In this document: piece after piece, positions 6,428 through 12,869 of the stretch
Layout of the letters: each line of letters opens with the position of its first letter
Numbering within the stretch: the stretch's first letter is position 1
Assembly (NCBI GenBank): GCA_017609795.1
Contig: JAFCDH010000008.1
Coordinates: 1-14,166, forward strand
Origin: Candidatus Pacearchaeota archaeon
Lineage (GTDB): Archaea > Nanobdellota > Nanobdellia > Pacearchaeales > GW2011-AR1
Direction of reading: 5' to 3'
DNA: 14,166 nt
Translations under genes and position numbers: made by a program
Notes under the pieces: model-generated
Told to the model about the DNA's origin: nothing
What the model saw: only the letters and a program-made list of their open reading frames with translations
The model's database searches: none

Positions 6428-6490
6428 TTTATAAATAATATTGATATATGCTCAGTATTGTCTTTAGGCAATACTGGGCCCTAATGTTTT
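6428..6490 (+). ncRNA. Candidate small structured RNA (or bidirectional terminator)
   Basis: A TATA-like TTTTATAAATA (6427-6437) is followed about 13 nt later by an 11-bp stem. GCTCAGTATTG (6450-6460) pairs with CAATACTGGGC (6469-6479) through one G-U pair, around the loop TCTTTAGG. T-runs follow from 6486. The stem begins roughly where transcription from this box would start. The element lies between two convergent genes, so a shared terminator is an equally fair reading. Only structure and position support an RNA gene. Confidence 0.35.
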
Positions 6491-6506
6491 TAGTTTATAA
6501 TTTTAC

Positions 6507-6872
6507 TTATTTTTTCACAAATTCTACATTCTCTAAATTTTCAAATTCTTTATCTCCTGTCAAAAACTTCAATTCATATTCTAAAGACATAATATAACCA
6601 AGACAATCAACATAAGATAAATTTTTTTTCTTATTATCTAATTTAAATCTTGAAGCTTTAAATATATGTTCATCTTTAATCTGAATAATCTTTTTTTTAA
6701 AATGAAAGAAAGCTTTTTTGGATATGTTTTCATTATAATTTTTCAATAAATTAAAATATAATTCATACAAATTATATAAAGAAGTAAACAATTTTTCATT
6801 AAGATATTTCAGATATTTAAAATTACCATTTGCAATTTCAATCATAGCATAAGTGTCAAGAAAATAACTCAT
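6507..6872 (-). CDS. vapC: PIN-domain toxin (VapC family)
   Basis: A 121-residue PIN-domain protein. The four acidic residues expected at the metal site are D6 (FLDTYAMIE), E37 (LYNLYELYF), D89 (SYVDCLGY) and D107 (FLTGDKEFE), in the usual order and spacing. VapC proteins are Mg-dependent RNases that cut tRNA or rRNA and are held inactive by VapB. Length is normal for the family. The ATG overlaps the upstream vapB by 17 nt, which implies co-transcription and coupled translation. The first beta strand starts right after the initiator, so the start is well placed. The RNA target cannot be read from the sequence. Confidence 0.86.
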   Translation of the reverse strand: MSYFLDTYAMIEIANGNFKYLKYLNEKLFTSLYNLYELYFNLLKNYNENISKKAFFHFKKKIIQIKDEHIFKASRFKLDNKKKNLSYVDCLGYIMSLEYELKFLTGDKEFENLENVEFVKK

Positions 6873-7089
6873 TTTTTGCCTCTTCTTCTCTTATTTCATC
6901 TTTTATTTTTTGGGCATCAAGTTTTTTATTTTTAAGCATACCAAACACATTCTCTAAATTATTATTCTGAGTTGTTATTAAAACTGTAATCTCATCATTT
7001 TCTTTAATTTCTCCATTCAAAGCATTTTGAGGTACAACTATCCCAAAAGAATTTCCCCATTTTCTTAGTTTTGATCTTATTTCTATCAT
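6856..7089 (-). CDS. vapB: AbrB/SpoVT-type antitoxin (VapB family)
   Basis: A 77-residue protein. Residues 1-40 form a swapped-hairpin AbrB DNA-binding domain, recognisable from LRKWGNSFGIVVPQNAL at 8-24. The C-terminal half (NNLENVFGMLKNKKLDAQKIKDEI and an acidic tail) is the likely VapC-binding and neutralising segment. VapB proteins repress their own operon as a complex with VapC. A perfect 17-bp palindrome lies immediately before the ATG and a TATA box lies upstream of it, so the sequence shows a complete autoregulated promoter. vapC follows with a 17-nt overlap. Confidence 0.87.
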   Translation of the reverse strand: MIEIRSKLRKWGNSFGIVVPQNALNGEIKENDEITVLITTQNNNLENVFGMLKNKKLDAQKIKDEIREEEAKNELFS

Positions 7090-7106
7090 GTTTATACTGT
7101 ATAAAC
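7090..7106. promoter_or_regulatory. vapB: Perfect 17-bp palindrome before vapB; candidate VapBC operator
   Basis: GTTTATAC and GTATAAAC form perfect 8-bp arms around one central base, directly adjacent to the vapB start codon. Binding here would cover the transcription start expected from the TATA box at 7112-7119. AbrB-type VapB proteins bind such inverted repeats as dimers. Confidence 0.62.
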
Positions 7107-7111
7107 AGAAC

Positions 7112-7119
7112 TATTTAAA
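7112..7119 (-). promoter_or_regulatory. TATA box of the vapBC operon
   Basis: The minus strand reads TTTAAATA, with its first T 30 nt before the vapB ATG. This implies a leaderless mRNA, with the palindrome lying between box and start. Confidence 0.6.
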
Positions 7120-7180
7120 TTTTTCCATCTCATTATTTCAAAACAAAGTCTCTAAACACTTCTCACTTTCTTATTTAATC

Positions 7181-8215
7181 TTATATACTAAAAGTGAAAA
7201 GGGTTTTCTGTGCCTTAGCTTTTTTCAATTCATCTAACTTACCCAACTGATTATCAATCCTGCTTTCACTAAATTCATACTTTAACAAAATTTCTTTAAT
7301 CTTTTCCTGATTTATTTTAGGAAATTCAATTTTAGGTTTTTTATCAATTTTAGGATTTTCAATTTCATTATAAATCTCTTTCCAATCAAAACTTAATTCA
7401 AGTTTTTCATCATCTTCAACAGCTTTAAAAATCCCTTCCTTAGTTTTAAATTCTTTTACAAATTTAAGAGATTTTTTAGGTCCTAATCCATAAACCCCTC
7501 CAGGATTATAATCTGTTCCACACAAAATTCCTAAACAAATTAACTGCTCTTGATTAATATCAAGTTGCTTTAAAACTTCACTTAATTCAATAATTTGTGG
7601 AAAAACTTCCACATATCCAGAAATAGTTCTTCTCCTTCTTGACATACCTAAATTCTGAATAAGTTTAGGTGCTTTAAACATCAAGCAATCATAATCTTGA
7701 GAAGAAACAGCATAAATTTCTTTATCATTCTTATTCATAAAACTTGCTTGAGCTTCTCCTTCTCCAGGAGCTTGTATAACAGCAATTCCCATTGCTTCAA
7801 GCAATTGTTTACTTTCATCAATCTTTTTCTCATCTAATAAAACATCACTACGAGCATATTTCCCCATTGCTTCAACATCTTCTTCAGAAACCGCTTTATC
7901 ATATTTTTCTTTAGCTAAATCTTTTGCTTGTTTTCTTTTTTCCCAAGTTCTTTTCTTTAACTCAGGAGCTTCTCCATCAAAAACATAGATTAATTTAATT
8001 CCTTCAAGTATTAACTTCATATTTCTATAAAATAATCCAGATAAATGACTTGTAATATTGTCTTTAGAATCTTTTAAAGGAGTTCCATCAGGCTGTCTTA
8101 TAGTAGTTAAAAACTGATAAATTGCATTAAAAGCATCTACTACAATGGTTTTACTTTTTAAATCAGAAAATCTAATCTGTTTTTTTCCAATAATGTCTCC
8201 TATTTGTAAGCCCAT
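7181..8215 (-). CDS. fen: Flap endonuclease 1 (FEN1)
   Basis: A 344-residue structure-specific 5' flap endonuclease used in Okazaki fragment maturation and base-excision repair. The N and I regions contain the full set of metal ligands: D27 (VVDAFN), D80 (VFDGEAP), E152 and E154 (APGEGEAQ), D174 and D176 (SSQDYDCL) and D235 (CGTDYN). The helix-hairpin-helix-like DNA-binding segment follows at 235-252 (GTDYNPGGVYGLGPKKSL). The chain starts with the family's MGLQIGDII; the Gly2 that approaches the active site is conserved. The C-terminus QKTLFTFSI is a PIP-box-like peptide (Q336, L339, F342) for PCNA binding, with Ser where a second aromatic is common. The small unknown gene lies 25 nt upstream on the same strand, so the two may form an operon. 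The divergent neighbour is DNA polymerase B. Confidence 0.96.
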   Translation of the reverse strand: MGLQIGDIIGKKQIRFSDLKSKTIVVDAFNAIYQFLTTIRQPDGTPLKDSKDNITSHLSGLFYRNMKLILEGIKLIYVFDGEAPELKKRTWEKRKQAKDLAKEKYDKAVSEEDVEAMGKYARSDVLLDEKKIDESKQLLEAMGIAVIQAPGEGEAQASFMNKNDKEIYAVSSQDYDCLMFKAPKLIQNLGMSRRRRTISGYVEVFPQIIELSEVLKQLDINQEQLICLGILCGTDYNPGGVYGLGPKKSLKFVKEFKTKEGIFKAVEDDEKLELSFDWKEIYNEIENPKIDKKPKIEFPKINQEKIKEILLKYEFSESRIDNQLGKLDELKKAKAQKTLFTFSI

Positions 8216-8240
8216 TTTAATAATAAAAGAGAAGAGTTTT

Positions 8241-8525
8241 TTAATTTTTCCCTAATTGTCTTCTGGCCCTATTATAATGATCTAAATAAGCTTTTCCGAT
8301 TCTTGAATCTTTTGCATTCACTAAAGGAATCCATTCTCCATTTGGTCCATTTAATGCCTTATATCCCATAATATCCTTTAAATGTCTTTTTTTTACTGAA
8401 ATATCACTAAAAACATCTTCAACATTAACTCCACTACGACCTGCTTCTAAAACAAGTCTCTCATATTTACTTAAATCCTTTTTTACAAGTTTTTTAGATT
8501 CAAAAAGCAATAATTGTTCTAACAT
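8241..8525 (-). CDS. Small basic protein of unknown function upstream of fen
   Basis: A protein of 94 residues from the ATG at 8525. The frame opens six codons earlier with a GTG at 8543. A TATA-like ATTTAAAAAA at 8553-8562 fits the ATG better, since it would leave only about 10 nt between box and GTG. The protein is charged and probably helical (EQLLLFESKKLVKKDLSKYERLV, 3-25 counted from the ATG). A loop rich in Gly and Asn (GYKALNGPNGEW) follows, and the end is basic, KAYLDHYNRARRQLGKN. It has no cysteines, membrane segment or motif I recognise. It lies 25 nt upstream of fen on the same strand and opposite polB, so a link to replication or repair is possible by context only. Confidence 0.7.
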   Translation of the reverse strand: MLEQLLLFESKKLVKKDLSKYERLVLEAGRSGVNVEDVFSDISVKKRHLKDIMGYKALNGPNGEWIPLVNAKDSRIGKAYLDHYNRARRQLGKN

Positions 8526-8628
8526 TTTCTTATTATCCAACACAACTCAAGCTTTTTTAAATCTTTCTAACCCAACCTTTAAATAATTCTTAAACTACTA
8601 GTTAATTGATATTTTATAGGCCCAAAAT

Positions 8629-8667
8629 AGCTATAAAGAAGATTAGATTAGTCTCATTTTCATAGCT
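8629..8667. other. Imperfect hairpin in the fen/polB divergent region
   Basis: AGCTAT (8629-8634) and ATAGCT (8662-8667) are complementary, with a weaker inner pairing (AGA with TCT) around TTAGATTAG. The element is central in the divergent promoter region (8526-8710), upstream of the A+T-rich polB promoter (TTAAAAATA near 8678). It could be a shared regulator site. The rest of the gap contains only A+T-rich promoter-like sequence. Confidence 0.3.
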
Positions 8668-8710
8668 TAAATATTCATTAAAAATAAAATTCCAGAATAA
8701 AAAACAAAAT

Positions 8711-11185
8711 ATGCAAATAAACTTCATCCCAATAGATTATGATTACTTTGATTTTCAAGGTAGAACTTATGCAAAAATAGTTGGAAGAACAGGCAAAGAC
8801 AAACAAGTTTGCCTTATAGACTCTTGTGATATTTATTTTTGGGCAATTTTAAAGCCAAAAATAACAGATAAAAAAATCAAACAAATCCAGGAAAAAATAA
8901 ACAAAATCAAAGTAAAACAAGCATCAAGAGAATCAAGAGTTTTAAAAACAGAACTACACAACAAAAACTTTTTAGGAAAACCAGTAAAAGCAATAAAAAT
9001 ATTTATTACAAATCATAAAGATGCTCATGCAATTGCAGATAAATTAGGTATGAAAGAAATTGACAAAAGAAGAGAATATGATTTAAACTTCATTACAAAA
9101 TACATCTTAGAAAGAAAACTAAAACCATTAACTTGGTACAATATTGAAGGAGAAGTTCTAGCTAATTCTCAAAAATTTAATGGCATAGATAATTCAATTA
9201 ATACTGATTTAGTTTTAGAAGTTGATAAAATTCAAGAATCAAACACAAAAAAAGATTTTTCACCAAAAATCCTAGCATATGATATTGAAGTAGATGAATT
9301 AGAAATAGGAAAAGGAGAAATTTTAATGATTTCTTTAGTAGGAGAAAATCTAAAAAAAGTTTTAACATGGAAAAAATCTTCAAAAAAATCATATGTTGAA
9401 ACCTTTGAAGATGAAGCAGAAATGCTTGAAGCTTTTATCAAATACATAAAACAATACAAACCAGATATTTTAACAGGCTATTTTTCAGATGGTTTTGACT
9501 TACCTTATTTAAAAGCAAGAGCTGAAAAAAACCATATAAAACTAAATTTAGGCATAGATAACTCACAGCCAAGATTTTCAAGAGGAAAATTATTAACAGG
9601 AAAAATATCAGGAATAATCCATATTGATTTACTAAGATTTATAAGAACAGTATACTCTCAATACTTAAAATCAGAAACTCTTTCATTAGATGAGGTTGCA
9701 TTAGAATTACTAGGTGAAAAAAAAGAAGATTTTAATGCATATGAGGCAATTAAATCAGGAAACCCAAACTGGGAAGATTTTTTTAAATATAATCTTCAAG
9801 ATTCAGTTTTAACTCATAAACTTACTGAAAAATTATGGCCAGATTTGTTTGAGATGGTTAAAATTGTTGAAGAACCTTTATTTAATGTAAGTAGAGCTGG
9901 ATTATCTAGTTTAGTTGAGAGTTTTATTTTACATAATTTAGAAAAATATAATGAAATTGCTGAGAAAAGACCAATTCATGAAGAGATTGGAAATAGAAGA
10001 AAAAAAAGAAGTGTTGAAGGGGCTTTTGTTTTACGGCCAGAACCAGGATTATTTGAAAACATTGCAATGTTTGATTTTACTTCCATGCATACAAGTATAA
10101 TGGTATCTTTTAATATTTCAAAAGCAACATTATTAGAAAAAAAACAAAAAAATTCTTATGAATCCCCAGAATTAGAATTTGAAAATAAAAAAAAGAAATT
10201 TTATTTTTCTAAAAAACAAGGATTTATTCCATTATTATTAAAAGAAATCTTCGATAAAAGAAAAAGATTTAAACAAGAGTATAAGAAAGATCCAAATCCA
10301 ATTACTAAAGCAAGAAGTAATGTTTTCAAATTATTGTCTGCTTCTGTTCATGGATATCAAGGATTTTTCGGAGCAAGATATTATTCTTTAGAGGGAGCTG
10401 CTTCTGTTTTAGCTTTTGTTAGAAAATTTAATAAAGAAATAATTGAACAAACAAAAAAAGCAGGATTTAAACCAATCTATGGAGATACTGATAGTGTTGC
10501 TGTTCAACTTGGAAAAAATACTAAAAAAAACGCTAAAGAATTTTTAAAAAAAATCAATTCAAAACTTCCAGGAATAATGGAATTAGATTTAGAGGATTTT
10601 TTCAAAAGAGGATTATGGGTAACAAAAAGAACAGGAGGATTTGGAGCAAAAAAGAAATATGCGCTTATAGATGAAAAAAATAAAATAAAAATCAGGGGTT
10701 TTGAAACAGTTAGAAGAGATTGGTGTAATTTAGCAAGACAAACTCAAAACCAAATCCTAAAACTAATTTTAACAACAGGAAATGAAAAAAAAGCATTAGA
10801 ATATGTAAAACAAATAGTAAAACAAATCAAAAACAGAAAAATTCCACTCCATCAGCTAATAATTAAAACACAATTAAAAAAACCAATTTCAGAATATAAA
10901 TCAATAAATCCTCATGTATTAATTGCAAAGAAAATGCAAGAACAAGGACTTCCAGTTAATATTGGAATGTTAATTGAATATTATATTGCAGAATTAGAAA
11001 CAACTAAAAAAAGAGTTTTAGTTAGAGAAAGAGCAAAACTTCCAACAGAACCAGGGAAATATGACATTAAATACTATCTAAACAATCAAATTCTTCCTGC
11101 AGTTGAAAACATTTTTCAAGTTTTCAATATAAATTTAAAAGAAATTATTGAAGGCAAAAAGCAGATGAGTCTAGGGGATTTTTAG
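8711..11185 (+). CDS. polB: Archaeal family B DNA polymerase with altered motifs A and B
   Basis: An 824-residue replicative-type polymerase of nearly normal length. The N-terminal domain (1-185) is followed by a 3'-5' exonuclease: Exo I YDIE with D191 and E193, Exo II GYFSDGFD at 256-263 and Exo III YNLQD at 360-364. Polymerase motif A is DFTSMHTSI at 455-463, motif B KLLSASVHG at 540-548 and motif C YGDTDS at 590-595, followed by KKKY at 647-650 and the thumb motif GFETVRRDW at 663-671. The catalytic aspartates D455, D592 and D594 and Lys540 are intact. Unusual changes are the motif A Tyr (SLYPS) to His460, motif B NS-x-YG to AS-V-HG (His547), Exo II Asn to Phe258, and the YxGG linker to VEGA. 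The last residues QMSLGDF match a PIP box for PCNA. Activity is likely, but fidelity or sugar selectivity may differ. Confidence 0.95.
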   Translation: MQINFIPIDYDYFDFQGRTYAKIVGRTGKDKQVCLIDSCDIYFWAILKPKITDKKIKQIQEKINKIKVKQASRESRVLKTELHNKNFLGKPVKAIKIFITNHKDAHAIADKLGMKEIDKRREYDLNFITKYILERKLKPLTWYNIEGEVLANSQKFNGIDNSINTDLVLEVDKIQESNTKKDFSPKILAYDIEVDELEIGKGEILMISLVGENLKKVLTWKKSSKKSYVETFEDEAEMLEAFIKYIKQYKPDILTGYFSDGFDLPYLKARAEKNHIKLNLGIDNSQPRFSRGKLLTGKISGIIHIDLLRFIRTVYSQYLKSETLSLDEVALELLGEKKEDFNAYEAIKSGNPNWEDFFKYNLQDSVLTHKLTEKLWPDLFEMVKIVEEPLFNVSRAGLSSLVESFILHNLEKYNEIAEKRPIHEEIGNRRKKRSVEGAFVLRPEPGLFENIAMFDFTSMHTSIMVSFNISKATLLEKKQKNSYESPELEFENKKKKFYFSKKQGFIPLLLKEIFDKRKRFKQEYKKDPNPITKARSNVFKLLSASVHGYQGFFGARYYSLEGAASVLAFVRKFNKEIIEQTKKAGFKPIYGDTDSVAVQLGKNTKKNAKEFLKKINSKLPGIMELDLEDFFKRGLWVTKRTGGFGAKKKYALIDEKNKIKIRGFETVRRDWCNLARQTQNQILKLILTTGNEKKALEYVKQIVKQIKNRKIPLHQLIIKTQLKKPISEYKSINPHVLIAKKMQEQGLPVNIGMLIEYYIAELETTKKRVLVRERAKLPTEPGKYDIKYYLNNQILPAVENIFQVFNINLKEIIEGKKQMSLGDF

Positions 11186-11195
11186 AACCAAAAAA

Positions 11196-11216
11196 CTTAT
11201 ATAGTCTTTATGACTA
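11196..11216 (+). promoter_or_regulatory. Promoter with small inverted repeat before the third TA-like pair
   Basis: A TATA-like CTTATATAG (11196-11204) runs into TAGTC (11202-11206) and GACTA (11212-11216), 5-bp inverted arms around TTTAT. The layout resembles the palindromes at the other two TA-like operons but is weaker. Confidence 0.35.
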
Positions 11217-11245
11217 CAAACTATAATGGTTTCAAGTAAAACTAA

Positions 11246-11249
11246 GAGG
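11246..11249 (+). promoter_or_regulatory. Shine-Dalgarno site GAGG
   Basis: GAGG lies 8 nt before the ATG at 11258. Most starts in this window lack such a site, so this mRNA is translated from a leader of about 30 nt. Confidence 0.5.
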
Positions 11250-11257
11250 ATGAAATT

Positions 11258-11464
11258 ATGTATTGGGAAGAAATTAGAAAAAGTGCTCATTTCAAAGAGC
11301 ATCATAAAGGAACCTTGGCTTGGAGTGAGGTTGTACGTTTAATTTATACAATAAAAAATAAAAGAAAGATAGGGGATAAAATTAAAATTGAAGACAATAA
11401 ATTTTATATTTTATGTGAATTAAAAAATAAGATATTATATGTTATAAATGTCAAAAGAAAATGA
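11258..11464 (+). CDS. Small DUF4258-like protein, probable toxin of a TA pair
   Basis: A 68-residue protein. The order of elements is an N-terminal helix with His residues (SAHFKEHHKG at 9-18), a helix SEVVRLIYTIKN, and a C-terminal beta region KFYILCELKNKILYVINVKRK. This resembles small DUF4258/RelE-like proteins, which occur next to YgiT/MqsA-type zinc-ribbon antitoxins in bacteria and archaea. Its stop overlaps the next start as ATGA, so the two are translationally coupled. It has a Shine-Dalgarno site (GAGG). The assignment rests mainly on gene arrangement and a weak family resemblance; no catalytic residue can be named confidently. Confidence 0.65.
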   Translation: MYWEEIRKSAHFKEHHKGTLAWSEVVRLIYTIKNKRKIGDKIKIEDNKFYILCELKNKILYVINVKRK

Positions 11465-11781
11465 AATGTCCAAAATGTAATGAAGAAATGAAAGAAATTG
11501 AAGTAAAAATTCAAGAAGCAGAAAACCCTGTAACAAGTTATCAATGTGGAAAATGTGGTTATTTTGATTTTGAAGAAAAATCTATAAATAAAGCTATTAA
11601 TGAAATTAAGTTAAAGGAAACCCCATTAAAAATAAAACAGAAAATAATAAAGCTTTCTCATAATAGAATAGGAATGTATATTAATAAAGACGTGGCAAGA
11701 AGCTTAGATTTAAAAGGAGGAGAAGAAATTCTTATCTCTGTTCCAAATAAAAAAAGAGTAGTTCTTGATATTATTAAATGA
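11461..11781 (+). CDS. YgiT-type zinc ribbon plus AbrB-like domain, probable antitoxin
   Basis: A 106-residue protein. Residues 1-37 hold a zinc ribbon with ligands C3, C6, C29 and C32 (KCPKCNEEM and YQCGKCGYFDF). The C-terminal part (about 62-106; IIKLSHNRIGMYINKDVARSLDLKGGEEILISV, then a VVLDI strand) looks like a SpoVT/AbrB DNA-binding fold, where MqsA itself has a helix-turn-helix. The zinc ribbon would bind or fold against the toxin and the AbrB part would bind the operator. It overlaps the small upstream gene by 4 nt (ATGA) and ends 18 nt before the methyltransferase gene. Domain calls are good; the role as antitoxin is inference from the pair. Confidence 0.74.
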   Translation: MKCPKCNEEMKEIEVKIQEAENPVTSYQCGKCGYFDFEEKSINKAINEIKLKETPLKIKQKIIKLSHNRIGMYINKDVARSLDLKGGEEILISVPNKKRVVLDIIK

Positions 11782-11799
11782 AAATCAAAACTTTTTAAA

Positions 11800-12537
11800 A
11801 TGACAACCAAACCCCAACTCCTCATACATTTGAAAAACCAAGGCTTCTCAAATAAGATTATAAAAGCATTTGAAAAAGTAAAAAGAGAAGATTTTATTTC
11901 AGAAAATCTAAAACAACAAGCTTATGAAGACAAACCATTAGCAATAGCACAAGGAGCTACAATTTCTCAACCTTACACAATTGCATTTATGTTAAACTTA
12001 CTTGAATTAGATAATCTTTCTAATAAATCAAATATCAATAATCTTAAAAAATCATCAAGCTATGAAGAAAAAGAACTGAACTCAAATATTAAAGAAAACA
12101 ATAAGATTCCAAAAAATAATAAATTAAAAAAGAACCATAAGATATCAAACAACAAACCTAAAATCCTTGAAATAGGTTCAGGAAGTGGATATGTCCTTGC
12201 TTTAATAAAAAACATATTAAATAATTCCCAAATATTTGGAATTGAAAGAATAAAAGAATTAGTAGACAAATCAAAACAAGTTTTAAAATCTAAAAAAAAC
12301 ATTAAAATTATTAATGCAAATGGTTTTAAAGGATTAGAAAAATATTCTCCTTATGATAGGATTTTAATAAGTGCTTCAGTACCAAAAATCCCAAAACATC
12401 TTTACTCTCAATTAAAAGATAATGGAATAATAGTGTCTTCTGTTCAAAACTCTATTTTTCAAATTAAAAAAATTAATAATAAGATAATACAAAAAGAATT
12501 CCCTGGTTTTGTTTTTGTGCCTTTGGTTGAAGGATGA
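11800..12537 (+). CDS. pcm: Protein-L-isoaspartate O-methyltransferase with low-complexity insert
   Basis: A 245-residue protein that uses SAM to methylate L-isoaspartyl residues, starting repair of aged proteins in the cytoplasm. Family marks are FEKVKREDFI at 24-33, AYEDKPLAIAQGATISQPYT at 41-60 (the substrate-binding TISQP motif), the SAM motif I LEIGSGSGY at 123-131, FGIERIKELV at 146-155 and a C-terminal DRILISAS strand at 186-193. Normally motif I follows the helix after TISQP within about 15 residues. Here an Asn/Lys/Ser-rich stretch of about 48 residues (71-118) separates them, with both flanks in frame and intact. The gene starts 18 nt after the TA-like pair, so it may share its transcript. 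Its stop abuts the stop of the convergent broken gene. A paralogous methyltransferase function cannot be excluded. Confidence 0.88.
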   Translation: MTTKPQLLIHLKNQGFSNKIIKAFEKVKREDFISENLKQQAYEDKPLAIAQGATISQPYTIAFMLNLLELDNLSNKSNINNLKKSSSYEEKELNSNIKENNKIPKNNKLKKNHKISNNKPKILEIGSGSGYVLALIKNILNNSQIFGIERIKELVDKSKQVLKSKKNIKIINANGFKGLEKYSPYDRILISASVPKIPKHLYSQLKDNGIIVSSVQNSIFQIKKINNKIIQKEFPGFVFVPLVEG

Positions 12538-12852
12538 TTAGTCAACAGGAATATCTCTATTAAAACAATCAGGAAGCATCTCCTGCTGAGTTTCATATTG
12601 TAATCCATTTTCTGCAGATTTTTTTAAACAATATTTTGCTTCTTTTTCAGCATTTCCTTCAGTTTCCTTTATTTGAGCAACATGTTTGAAATGTTTTGCT
12701 AAACTTAAATAAATCTCACTTCTTATAGATAAACTCTGAATACCATCTATTTATTCTTCAAGTTCTTCTCTAGATTCTATAAAATCTTTTGACGCAGGAA
12801 GAAAATCTAATGCACCATCTAAATCTTTTAAAGTTTTTTGAAATTGTGACAT
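12538..12852 (-). pseudogene. Short conserved-looking gene interrupted by one in-frame TAA
   Basis: One reading frame of 105 codons runs from the ATG at 12852 to the TAA at 12538-12540 and is broken only by a TAA at codon 34 (12751-12753). Before it the frame reads MSQFQKTLKDLDGALDFLPA...EELEE. After it comes IDGIQSLSIRSEIYLSLAK, then KETEGNAEKEAKYCLKKSAENG and the end MLPDCFNRDIPVD. Both halves have gene-like composition and no frameshift. A CAA (Gln) to TAA change would explain the break. The second half has no usable ATG or GTG near its beginning, so restart is unlikely. The ATG has the strongest Shine-Dalgarno site in the window and lies 17 nt after the MTAP-APRT stop, so the gene belongs to that operon. 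It is helical and of unknown function. Alternatives are a sequencing error or stop readthrough. Confidence 0.7.
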
Positions 12853-12861
12853 GTTATAATT

Positions 12862-12867
12862 ACCTCC
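12862..12867 (-). promoter_or_regulatory. Strong Shine-Dalgarno site GGAGGT
   Basis: GGAGGT on the minus strand lies 9 nt before the ATG at 12852 and just after the MTAP-APRT stop codon. It sets the start of the interrupted gene and indicates that it was translated as a distal operon cistron. Confidence 0.7.
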
Positions 12868-12869
12868 TT

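Noticed and set aside
9198..9459. Two overlapping open frames antisense to polB
   Set aside because: Both are inside the PolB exonuclease domain with low-complexity Phe/Leu/Ser translations; the plus-strand product is unambiguous.
12060..12302. 80-codon open frame antisense to pcm
   Set aside because: It mirrors the low-complexity insert and motif I of the methyltransferase; no promoter or start signal.
12751..12753. Reassigned TAA codon
   Set aside because: TAA ends several intact genes in this window, for example the HerA-like gene, the cysteine-rich gene and the membrane-protein genes, so a changed genetic code is not supported.
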